From positions 32,436,022 to 32,500,021 of the forward strand of contig CM022665.1 in NCBI GenBank assembly GCA_012295275.1: DNA of 64,000 bases. The letters are read 5' to 3'. Of the stretch, positions 34,301-46,259 are shown in pieces. Within the stretch, counting starts at the first letter, position 1. Every line of letters begins with the position of its first letter. The DNA is from Chrysomallon squamiferum (lineage: Eukaryota; Mollusca; Gastropoda; Neomphalida; Peltospiridae). A program made the position numbers and the translations under genes. Below the pieces are notes generated by a model. It did not search any database, was not told the DNA's origin, and worked only from the letters and a program-made list of their open reading frames with translations.

Positions 34301-37300
34301 AATAGAATACAGAATGATCATTATTGCTGACTGATGGTGTTTGCTTGTTTTAAGATTTTGATAATTTCTAAGCAATATCACATCAGTCTTCAGTGTAGCA
34401 GTTAAAAAGTGAACAGTTAGCTAGACTATTATATTAATGTTTAAAATTTAAACCTTAATATATAAATTTAATTCACTGCTTCTGAATTTAAAATGTCATT
34501 CTTTTTCTTACTTTTTATCAGGATGACCTGCAGAAAGCTAAAGAACATTACAAAAATGCACAAAATAAAATTAATAAACTTCAGGAAGAAGTTGATAATA
34601 TAACAGATGCTTTAAATGTTGAAAGGTAATGAGATTTAAAACATAATATAAAAGTTATATTTTAACAGTAATTTGTACATTTTCAGACGTCATTTGTGCT
34701 GAAAATATCATTTATAAAATTTAGATGAATGCATTTTAAAATAAACACACTTGTAACTGATTTGTCACATTTTGGGCTTTCCAGGAAAAATGTCCAGAAA
34801 CTTTCATTAGATAATCTGACATTTAAGAAAAATCTGGAAACAAGTAAAAAATTACTGGCTCAGAAAGACAAAGATTTCAACAAGATGATAAAAGAGTGTG
34901 AAGTAAGTGGATCATACTTTTTCTAATAATGTATTTAATAAAATTTAATTACATGTTGTAAAGCTGCATAAATTAGGAATATCTTAATCTTTTATTCAAA
35001 CTGAAAACAGTTTAAGTAATTTTAACAGTTCTTTCACAGTGCTATTTGTTTAATTAAATTTAAAATTTAAAATTCATGTGAATTGCCATAACTGAGCTTG
35101 AAATGTAATTAAACATCAATTTATATAAATTCTTAAAAAAATTAGTACAGTCCAAAAAACTCAAAATAATTCCAACCCAGATTAAGTATTATGTAAATAT
35201 TAACTTTTTTTGTATTATTGTTAAGCATTAATGTTAACTTAGTACAACTTTTATTTTTATTTTTATTTTTTTTACCTAGAAAAAGGATAATGAATGCCAA
35301 AACCTAAAAGATAGTTTGACATCATTAAAAGCAGAGAATGAAAATATCAGGTTTGATAAATTTTTCTAAAGTATTAAGAGAAGTATTTAGTAATTTCTTG
35401 ATTGGAAAAATTAAAATTTAAGAAATGACTCTTAATTTAAATACAGATTACAGGTGTTAGCTCCTTTTCAAAAGAAGTTTAATTTATTTGTTTTTATAGT
35501 TTTGAAAAAGAGAAGTTGCTTACAAATGTTGAAGAATTACAAACAGAAATTGCTATGCTGAAGGAAGAAAGAGTTGAAGTGGTAATTATATTTGATTTTT
35601 ATTTGATTTTGTTCTGAAAAGGCAAGAAAATAACAAAAGATTTTGTAAAATGAGCCATTCTTTTCAACTCTTCATGTAGACTGAGCACTAAATTTTTTAC
35701 CACTTTGGTAATTTTATTGATTACTTTGCTTATAATTTTTAACAGATTAACTGAATCTATTTCATTGATGAATAAATCATGTAATGTTATTTCAGGATAT
35801 TTCAGTGACAAAAGAAATCAAGTCAAAAACACAAAAAATGATTGATCTTGAGGTAAAAGTAAAGGAACTAAAAACTGAAGCCACTCACAAAAATAGACAA
35901 ATAAAGGAATATGAGAAAGAGGTACTGTTAATGTATTTGTGTATTCTGAATTACTCACCTACAAATAGTTAATGCATTTTACATTTGCATTGTATTGAAA
36001 TTATAAAATGGTGAATCTGTTCAGTTTTATTTAAATTTTACTTTCACAGAAACAAAAAGTAAAACAACTGTGAATTCTGTTTATATTTACTGAAATATAT
36101 ATATTTTAAATCAACAGAAACCTACAAAATCTGTGGGTAAATATCAAAATGGAAAATTTTAAAATTATAATATGTATTTTAGGACACTAATGAAAAGAGA
36201 TCCTAATACTTATTTAGTCTTATTCTTTAGATAAAAAGTATAAAAAATAAGACAGCAACACAAGCTAAAGAAATTGAAGAAAAGGATAAATTAGGAAATA
36301 TTCTAGAAGAAGAACTACAAAAGTTAAAATCAGCATATGAAGAATTAGAAAAAAAGCTGAATGTTGCAAATCAGACAGCTGATAAAGAACGGATATTAGC
36401 TGATGAGTGTAGGAAAAAGGTATTCTTTTAGATACTGAATTCCGCTACAATTTAAAATTCATTGTTTATTCAAGTAAGTTGGTCTGCTGAAGTTAATTTT
36501 TATTTGAAAAGATTTACAATTATTAATACTGAGATATTTAGAATGATGTATTAAACCAGAGATAAAATAGTAAAGATATTTAAAGCACTGTTAAAAATAC
36601 TTACAGCTGTGAAATGTTTTTAGGTAAATAATTTGTTTCATATTATTTAGATCACAGAAATGGAAAGATGTGTTGAAATGGCTTTGAAAGAGAAACAGGA
36701 AGCTGTGCAAAAGTATGATTTACAGTTTGCTGAAATGATGGCTACTCTTGACAAATATAAACAAGAAAATCTAAATATTATTTCTCAAAAAGAAAAAGAA
36801 TTGGAATTATTAAGATCAAAATCTGATGACCTGGCTGAACTTAAACAGGTAACATCCAAAAAGCTAATATAAATGATTATAACTTGTAAATCATCCACAG
36901 AATAAGTTCATAAAGAGTACTAAAATACTAAAATAGTCCAGGCAATTAAAAATGTTAAATGTTTAATCCATTTATTATTTCCATGAACTTATATTTTATC
37001 TCCTACATTTTATACTGATTATTTATTCAAAATATATTCTAAAGCAAAATAACAAGAAGACTGAAGACTGGAAAGCTGAAATAGAGAAATGCAAGAAAGA
37101 AGCAGAAGATCTAAAACTGTTATGTCAACAAGAACAAATGGAAAAGGTTGGTTTGAATTATGATTAAACTTAAAAATAAATATCAAAACTCTTGTGGTAA
37201 CAGGAATGCAACAATAAATTCTATGAAACAATAAAATGTCATAATATATAATATGATTAATGATTAATATCTTTGTTAAATAATAAAATTAAAAATAAAA

Positions 37301-40300
37301 ACTGTATACCTTTTTTTTTAGCACTAAAAGATGTTTTTATGCAAAGAAAACATATTTAGAACATACCAGATTCCAGATAGCATTTTGATATTATCTATGT
37401 AGCAGTATTGTCATAGTAAAGAGAACACAAGACTAAATGGGTTCAGATATTTATTCCCAAAGACTGAACTTCAGCATATCAGATGATGCATATGCAATGG
37501 GAGTTAAAATCCTAAAAAACCGCACACAAACCCCCCCCCCCAAAAAGAACATAACTCAGTAGTTAAAATACAAAATGTACAATTATAAACAATTTAATTA
37601 TAATTAATATATATTAAAATTATTAAAATGTTGTATACATAGTGATAAATTCTGTTAGTTATTAAAATAGCTTTTGATATACACACACACTGTCCAATTG
37701 TGTTGGCCAGGTGCTAATAAAACATACAAGTATTATACAAAGCATAAGCTCTGTTACTAATATATGTAATGGAGGGGGGAAGCAAGTGGATTTCATGAGA
37801 CCGATAGGTTGTTATAATATATATAATTAATATATATCACTGTCTAAGGAATAAACAAACAAGACAGAGTTTCCAATTAAAGGGCTTTAATACTAAGGAA
37901 CCCCTGATACAGCAATATTAACATATACAACACGGTAACTGGTGTCTCCAAGAAGGACAAACTGGCCAGGTTCATAAAACAAATCATAACAAAAATTCTA
38001 CAGTTGCAAAACTAAAAACATAAAACCAATACAAAAACCCTGATGGTTAGATAAAAAGAAAATAATTACAAAGAAATATATTTCAACAAACATATAATCC
38101 AATACAAAATATTAACGTACAGTTCAATACAATCAAATCTGAGGAGAAGTCAGTTACATGCATTTTGATATTAATCTCAACTGTTAAAGTTCAGTCACTC
38201 CTAATCGGTTTCACCCCATCCCATGTGTTAAATGTAATCATTAACAAAAGCAATTAACTTCAGCAGGGGTTCTGTTCTCTTTTGTAGGAAAGCATTAACC
38301 TCTTGGTAACACCAGCTTAATCAATGTGTGATTGCATGTTTATCTATTTCTGGCACTTGGATACCTGGCATACTAATACTAATACCATACTAATCTGTCT
38401 ATAATCATTTTTACACATGTTAACTAGAACTAATTACATTATATAAAAGTCTCTATAAAACTCTTTATGCATATTTATATGAACTTGCTGTAATTGTTAT
38501 TTGTATTTGGTTATATTGATAACATGAATAAAATATAACTCAGACATTCAAAGAAAAGAATAACTGTTATGATAAAGATACATTTAAATTAACAATTATG
38601 CATAAATATAAAACATATGCAATACTGTAAGTAGTGATGTCAGTAAGACTTACCCCACACGACCAGTGTCGCCACCTGAACAGAAATAATATGTATCAGC
38701 TGTGATTACTGAGAAAATACTCAATGTATCAATCATGTTTATTTTTAAATATATTTCCATGTGAAAACTAATACAGACCCCATTAAATTATTATAAACTG
38801 TAACCACTGTTACTTAAAATCATACCTAGACATTTAATAAATTGTGCACTAGCATATTCAAAATAAATGAAATTCCACAAGTGAAATATAATTATTGTCT
38901 CACCTTTAATATATAATATCTTAATTATCCCTTTTTAATAGGCATATTAAAATGAAAGCAATAAACCTAAATTAATTACTGATCTTAGCTGATCTGTTGC
39001 ACATATGTGAAACCACATGTAAAAATGCTTATTTTCACTAGCAATTGTTTAAGGTCCTGCAATGTCAAAGGCCAGAGTGCAGCGCTTTGCTCTCTGAAGA
39101 AGAAGAAGAAGAAAGAAAATTGACTGTGCTATTCAGAGTGAGCTGTTGTGAAACATGTCTACGACAGACACGTTCTCTGACAAGCCAGAGGGCACGTCTG
39201 TTGCAGAATTTGCTCTCTGAGAATATCACCCCCCTTAAATTCCAGTCCCCAGTGGTAGCAAAAGCTCCCAATAGGATCCAGTCGTGTTAATATATCTAGC
39301 TAGCACTTACTCCCTACTAATTACTTTAAAACATTATATTCTGACCTTTATAGAATAGGAAGCAATGGATATTATTTCTCTATTCTACATAGATATAGAT
39401 AGATAGTTAGACACACACACACACACAGACATACACAATATGATAGCTCTCTTATACACCTTTGTGTGGCCATAACCTATTAGATTGTCAGATATCCCTA
39501 GAAAGAAAGAAAATATAAAATAAGTTATCATTTAAAACTACACTTAACTATAAATAACTGACATGCTAGCATACTTTAAACATTAACTTAAAAAAAAGTG
39601 CAATACAATTTATCAAACAAAAATGTGTTTCAGCATTTATGTAATTATTAAATTGTTACCAAGTTTAATATTAAACATATTGACCTATCTTTACTGAATT
39701 ATAATCCTAATATTTTTATCATAGAAACTACTACCTTATATTAGTTAAATACATATATAGATACTAAAGCTACCGGTTTGTTGTACCTTTTATGTTAGGT
39801 GCAAATTTTAAGAAGAGAAGAACAGTTGTCACTTACAAAAATTAAAGTTTATATAAGTTTTTGTCACATGAAACTATCATGATGACCACCATCCAAATGA
39901 ATGTTAGCAGTTGATGGAAATACATGCTCAGAGATTTTGACACCTGCAAAAAAAAAAGGATAATAATAAGAGTATTGTCATATAGAATATTCTATACAGA
40001 GAAACATATGAAACAAAATAAAAATTGTATGATAGAACAAAATTAATGTATGACAAACTAAAGTTATGTGCAATATACAAATGGTAGAAATGTATTTACG
40101 TTATATAGGCTCTATTACACATTCTACTCATTATTATATTTCTAAATATTAATTAATAATACAATAAATATTTCAGAATCATCTCACTGAAGAAATAAAC
40201 AAGAAAAATGAGGCCATTACCAAACTTGAAACAGATTTATCAGCAATGGTAAAAATTAATATTATTTCAAATTCCTGTTTCATCAAAAATAACTTTCATC

Positions 40301-42539
40301 CTTGCTTTTTTTTATGAATGCAGTACTGGCACAAAGAGATTATTGTTTCATATATTAATTTTACTTTTTGTGACAATAGCTTTGAGTCATTTTAAATGAC
40401 AGTAAATGTTTAAACTTCTTAATATTAATCCATAAAGTTGATGGCAAAGATATTAGATTTCAGTCACTTCTTTTTATCAAATACAGAAACAGGAGATAAA
40501 AGATCTTAAAAAAAAATCAACCAAAACAGAATCCAAAATTATCTGTTGTGACAGTGAAACTCAGACTGTTGAAATAGAAGAATTGTCAACATCTGTGCAG
40601 AATAGAGAGAATAAAGAAGCAAGAGAGGTAAAGAATTCAATTATTCAGTTTAAATTTTATTTCATTTTATTTTTTAAATCTGCATACATCTCAGTTATGA
40701 ATACATGTATTTAGAACTCACTTTAGATATGTCATAAATTTTAATGTAGATTTATAAAGTATTTTTACTTTCAAAATTAATTTTTTAGTAAATAATTTAT
40801 TTTAACCATTTAGTATCAGTGATTATTTGATTCATTTAAAATTAAGATTGGTACTCCCGTGGAGAGCACATTGCAAGAAGTCCATCATACTCCTATTGGA
40901 AATATGAAAACACCTCATTCTGTTCTACAGTCAGTTCAGAGAACTATCCTTAAGAATGTATCATCACTTTCAAAGAGAAGAAAGGTTGCTTTTTCAAAAT
41001 TACATGATCCAGAAATGAATCCACTAGCAGATTCCGATTCATCTACTGAACTAATGGAAATAGAGGTACAACAGTGCAACTCATTATAAACAATAAAAAA
41101 AATTAAAACACATTTAGAATAAAATAAACTGCAACATCTCACATGCATTTAATTTTAATTTATTTACCTATTTTTGCATATTATGTGCTTGATAACATTT
41201 GGATAAAAAGTCATCTCAACCTGTATTAGTTCAAATGTTATTTTTCTTTGTGTAGGAGAGTGTTTGGAAAATTAAAAAAATAAATTAATAAATAAATAAA
41301 TTCACTTTATTAAAATTAAAATTTCTTTATTTCAGATGGAAGATATTGATCAACATCTTGAAAAGTCTACTCCTCTTCGCATCCGCCCTTCTCCAAAATT
41401 AAGAACAGCACCAGAAAAAGTTAAACATGTAGAACATACTAATACATCACAACAAAAGTCATTAACACCAAAATCAGATAAAGAAGTTAATGATGAAGAA
41501 TTTTATGAGTGTTTGATTATATAAAAATCACATTAAATAGGCAAACTGTCTAATATATTTGTAGTTAAAAGATCCAAGACTTTGTTTGAATTGTATTGTG
41601 TGTACATTTTCATCATTACTTTTTATTACATAGCTATCAATGAGTATAATTTATATTTTAGTCTAAGTATACCAAATAAATGTTATTAGACATTCATTTC
41701 TGATTAGAATGAACATTACTGCATTAAAAATAAATAAATATTTAAAACGCACAAAAAACAGTAAATATATATGTGATGTTTAATTTAGGTACATTATTGT
41801 AACAAAATTATTTTTCTAGAATTGAAATTTTATTAAATCTTGCTATTCATACTATTTGCTTTAGAAAATGTTCAGCTGCATTTCATTTTTAATCCAATTT
41901 GTAATATATAATTTGCTAAGTATATATTTTCATTCTTTCAGAAATCAATGATAAACAAAGAACAACTAATGTTTAAGGGACTTTATCCTGATAGTAATGA
42001 ATTATGTTCACAAAAACAGTGTCGGGTAACTAAGGTTGTGATCGTGTTGTTTTCTTTCTTTATAAGTCTTGATATGTTGTGTATTGGCTATGCTCAGAGA
42101 TGAATTTAATTGTTTCCACATCATCCTATCTGCCAGATGGTTCCTTTCCAGTCCTCATTTAATTAATATCTCCATTATCTTGTTGATCTCAGATCTAGTT
42201 CTATCTTCTAATTATTTTGTATAAATAATAAACATATGTATTGATATTTTTAAGTAGTATGTTTATTTGCTAGTATTACCAATAAAATCTAGAGGAAAGG
42301 AATATTCTTTCATATTATAAGACCTTTAACATTTATTTAATACACTGATTTTGTTTTCTCAGATTATGAAAGAAAATGCAAAACCTTTCAACATGAGGAA
42401 AGCACCGAATAAGTCTTCAAAATTTTTCAAGGAAAGAGCAACAAAAAAAACAAAAGCATCAAATATGAAAAAGCCTGAAACTGAAGATCTTGCTTGGTTT
42501 GATCTGGATTCTGTGTTTGGGTTTGGTTCTGAAGACTGA
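28301..42539 (+). CDS. SYCP1: Synaptonemal complex protein 1 (transverse filament protein)
   Basis: About 30 exons join in phase, predicting some 1,090 residues (human about 976): 28301-28387, 28666-28717, 29070-29224, 29522-29587, 29866-29933, 30156-30229, 30469-30527, 30986-31055, 31404-31477, 31661-31769, 31938-32032, 32306-32490, 32633-32700, 33524-33585, 33815-33931, 34120-34224, 34522-34625, 34785-34902, 35280-35350, 35500-35581, 35796-35921, 36231-36419, 36651-36848, 37045-37146, 40177-40248, 40487-40627, 40847-41065, 41336-41485 (end uncertain), 41942-42025, 42363-42539. The N-terminus has the SYCP1 signature LHQEADKIRKWKVQIE and ATRELCNVLK; a very long coiled coil follows, then a basic tail (SLSKRRKVAFSKL, DSDSSTELMEIE). 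SYCP1 bridges homologous chromosomes in meiotic prophase, so expression should be germline. A short upstream frame at 28285 overlaps the start. The chain is strong; individual borders may shift. Confidence 0.92.
32805..33375. mobile_element. Tc1/mariner-type MITE in a SYCP1 intron
   Basis: A 0.57-kb block starts CAGTGGAACCTTGGGACC and ends with CCCGAGATTCCACTA, imperfect inverted termini of the CAGTGGAA...TTCCACTG kind found in Tc1/mariner and pogo-like elements; TA precedes the left end. Internal motifs such as CGTAACTCGG and TTCGTAATCC repeat the terminal pattern. The open frame inside (32980-33273) shows no transposase features, so the element is non-autonomous. It lies between SYCP1 exons 32633-32700 and 33524-33585, in a non-coding position. 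Confidence 0.65.
37147..40176. other. Large SYCP1 intron (3 kb) with unassigned sequence
   Basis: This is by far the longest SYCP1 intron. It holds mostly AT-rich unique sequence. A GC-richer patch at about 39045-39290 has overlapping open frames on both strands, containing GAA repeats and a block beginning GCCAGAGTGCAGCGC, and might be a piece of a mobile element; no termini or duplicated flanks were found. The segment from 37800 looks different in composition from the surrounding intron, but I could not classify it. Confidence 0.5.
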
Positions 42540-45500
42540 TTATGCTTTGCCTTACAGTGTATCTTTAAATGTATTACTGTTGCAACACCATTCTTTATAG
42601 CATTGTAAAATCTGTTTTCCACATTTCTCTCTAATTTAAAATATATTTATACAAAATTAGACATGAAATCTTTAATTTCTAGTTCTTAGTTTCATTTACT
42701 GAAGATAATTCCTTAGATGATTTGTTAACATTAAACTGATTTTTCTTTAAATTACAGTTATAATTTGCACATAAAATTTCACTTTATTTGAAATCCATGA
42801 GATTTATGTTTTTAAATAATGTTTGTCGTTACATTTATTTTATAAATGTGAAAAGAAAAGTACAAGTTCACAAATATTTTCAGTGGATTGACAGTATTAT
42901 ACATTACTAAATTTAAAACATTAAAGTAATTATATTGAAGTTATTTCTTATTACTTATTGTTTGCAAATGTTATAATATGTAAGAGTATAATATTTGGAT
43001 CTTTTCAGAGAATTATCTAAGGTTTGTCTTGAAATGTTACTATTGGTGTTTATATGATCACATTTTATCAGCTGTGATATTTTCTGTTATGAAATTTCAT
43101 TTCAAATATTCTTTATTCTCTGTTTATTTTAGAATAGTTTTTATTAATAAACTGTCATAATATTCTGCTCTTAGTTGTTGGTTTTTATTATTATTATTAT
43201 TATTTTAAATAGCATGTATAAATATTTGCTGTTTTCCTCAGCACCATATGATAAAATCTACTTCTCTAATTTAAATAGTTTTGTATCCTGCATTTTCAAT
43301 ACATGATTAACATTTTTTAGAAACATGTATTAATATTAAAATTAGAAAAGTATCAAAGTAAATGACAAACAACAAACACAAGTTATGAAAAAAATATATT
43401 TATTGCACAAAGAGATTAAAAAAACCGAATAGTGATATGTGCATGAATAATTCATTATCTACATGAGGAATATTTTGGTAAAAGAAAAATCCATCCAAAC
43501 TTTAATTATGATCAAATAAATACTGAGTTATTCCTAGCTTTTTAATCCCATTTATTTTAATCAGTCCATGATCTGAACTTAAGATTCTAATTCCATGAGT
43601 TATAAACAACTTCTGAACAACTGATTTAAAAAATACAGTGACATTCTAATAAGTTGTTTTAAGCTTGTTAGAGCTATCAGTAATTTTAAGGTGTAATATT
43701 AAATATTTCAGAGTAACTCTGATTTTGACATATTGCTTATGAAGTTTAATTGAGGTTTAATCAAATTTTATTTCATTTTTACTCTCAAGGAAAATTATCA
43801 TTCATGTTCTTATTCAACATGACCAAAGCATTGTACATGTATAATGTGTACAAATACATTGCACATAGGTGTTTTGCAGTGTGAAACAAGTGAACACATA
43901 ATATACAACTTACGTTGAAAATATACCTTTCAGCTATTATAAACAAAATATTTAATACACAGCAATCCTTTTAAGTATTTTATTATTCAGATTTTATCAA
44001 ACTATTGCCATGTCAAGACTTGATAATAAAACAACTGAAGCAATGATTTTAACACTACCTTATTATGAAGTTAAAAAAAGAACATAACATGTCCAATGAA
44101 TCTGTACTCTTTTCTTAGCTATTTAACAATAAGCTTGAATTAAAAATATGATTCCTTTAACATTCTAATATGAAACAAAATAATAACAGAATAAAGATCT
44201 GTTTATGTTAACTGGGTAACTTGAGCAAAAGATGAGTAGCTGTCATTTTGTATTAAATAACTGAAATTATGACTTAAATATTAATTCCTGGTATGCACAC
44301 AAATTTAAATCAAACAAATGATTACTGTATTTCTAATTAACTATTAACATACGATATCTATTATAATGTAAATTATAGGTAAATCATAAGTAATGGAGAA
44401 CAATTATCTTTTAAAACTAGTAAATAAATAATTACAGTACTTTCATTTTCTGAAACAAATATATTATTATTTTTAAGCTATGAAAACTGAAATTATAATC
44501 ATTAATACTGATAATCAAACATGATAACTGCATATTGTACACTGAATAGTAATATATTTTTTAATTTATTATTCGTAAGAACTATCAGCTGAAAACAACA
44601 TAGTTTGTTAACTTGGCCAATCCACTTACTTTGAAATGAAGCTGCTTTAATTATCAATATTTACAACATAAATTTGAATCATATCTCATGCTGTGAATTC
44701 AACAATAAACACACACCCCAAACAAAAAAAAACCCACATCTGACAAATTATAGATTTCTTTGTTCTTTTTAAATTAACTCAACAATATTACTGATTACAA
44801 AAATTTAAAAATAAAAGTATCTCTTAATATTAAATACCTTGGTGGAATGTCAATTCATAGATCATTTTAAAATATTCCTAATATTATCATACGCTATTCC
44901 AAAGTTTATTCTTTTACAAGATAAAAATTATTTTACATAGATATTTAGCACCACTTTTAAAATCAAACAGGCTGTTTACTCACAACGTTCATCTGACACA
45001 GTGAACTGATAATTAACCTGTGGAATGATTTCTTTTATGAATGTTTTATTTTACTGAGAAATACCAGCTTTTGTGACTTTACATCAAATGAGCTTAGTTT
45101 GTATTAGTGATTGAGCTAACACTGTCAGTTATTTTGTCCATTCTGAGAACACAATCAGTATCTTCAGGCAGGTGACATAAAAGATGTCTATCTGTACATT
45201 TTCTACACACAGACAGATAAAAAAAACAACAACAAAACAACAAACATGCTTGACCTCTAGTAACGTTTCTATTTTTTCATGTGCTATTATAAAATATTTA
45301 TTCATTCCACTGTGGATTCTGACACAACTATAGCTGTAAAGATGAAAAAATGGCAACATTCACTGAATATTTGGATAGCATAATTTTATTTTCAAACTTT
45401 GTTGTTACTAAAGCCTGGTAAAGATTAGTTATTAGGTATCATTCTGTGGTCATAATAATGATAATAATAATGTACTTAAAATAAAAACCTTATTTTGTAT

Positions 45501-46259
45501 GGATCTTAATAAAAGTTCCTTAAATCATGAGATATAACCAAAAGAAAAATGTAGTGAATTTATTTAGCCATTTTGTACTAAGCTTTACTTTAATTATCTT
45601 ACAATATGAGATGCTGACAACAGAAACTAACAGAATTAAGATGACTGTCACATCTGCAATGTGTCAAACTCCTTAAATTACAGGATTCTAAAAGACTGAC
45701 ATCATTTTCCACCATGTTTACAATCTAGAAATGAACATTTTATTCTTCTGATAAGTTATATTTAAGCTGCACTAGATTGGTTTTAATTTAGCCCTAATTT
45801 AATAGCATTTTGAACAATTAACTTTTTAATAATTAGTAAAATAATACATTTATCGTGATCACACAAGGTATTTATAATCAAACTCGTCAACAAATGATCT
45901 GAAAATTAAAGTAACACGCATTAACATTACAATTATATATTCAAGTAAATATTAGAAGTATACCAGGACATCAAATACATTATAAACATATATTTGACAA
46001 TGCATATTAATAAAATAATACAAGTATTATTAATAATATTTACTTAAATATATTATACTATTTTAATAAATAATCATATTATTGATGGAATTACTATTAT
46101 GACAAGGAAAGTTAAAAGGTTCTCTTGATACAAAAGAATTAAACAAATTATTAATTTCTGTAATGACAGAAATAGAATGTACATCTTCAGAACAGTTAGG
46201 TAGCTGATTTCAAACCATTTTACATCAAATATGATTTATAAACAAAGCATATTTTTTCA
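42540..46259. other. Convergent 3' ends of SYCP1 and OSTM1, no gene seen
   Basis: SYCP1 (plus) and OSTM1 (minus) end towards each other here. Probable poly(A) signals are AATAAA at 43146-43151 for SYCP1 and the minus-strand AATAAA at 43399-43404 or nearer candidates for OSTM1. The sequence is AT-rich and without supported open frames; a long OSTM1 3' UTR could fill much of it. Confidence 0.55.
43146..43151 (+). terminator. Probable SYCP1 poly(A) signal
   Basis: AATAAA about 610 nt after the stop codon, followed within about 30 nt by a T/G-rich stretch (GTTGTTGGTTTTTATT). Confidence 0.45.

Noticed and set aside
37801-39480. Possible solo LTR beginning TGTTATAATATA
   Set aside because: No matching TG...CA ends with a 4-6 bp flanking duplication could be found.
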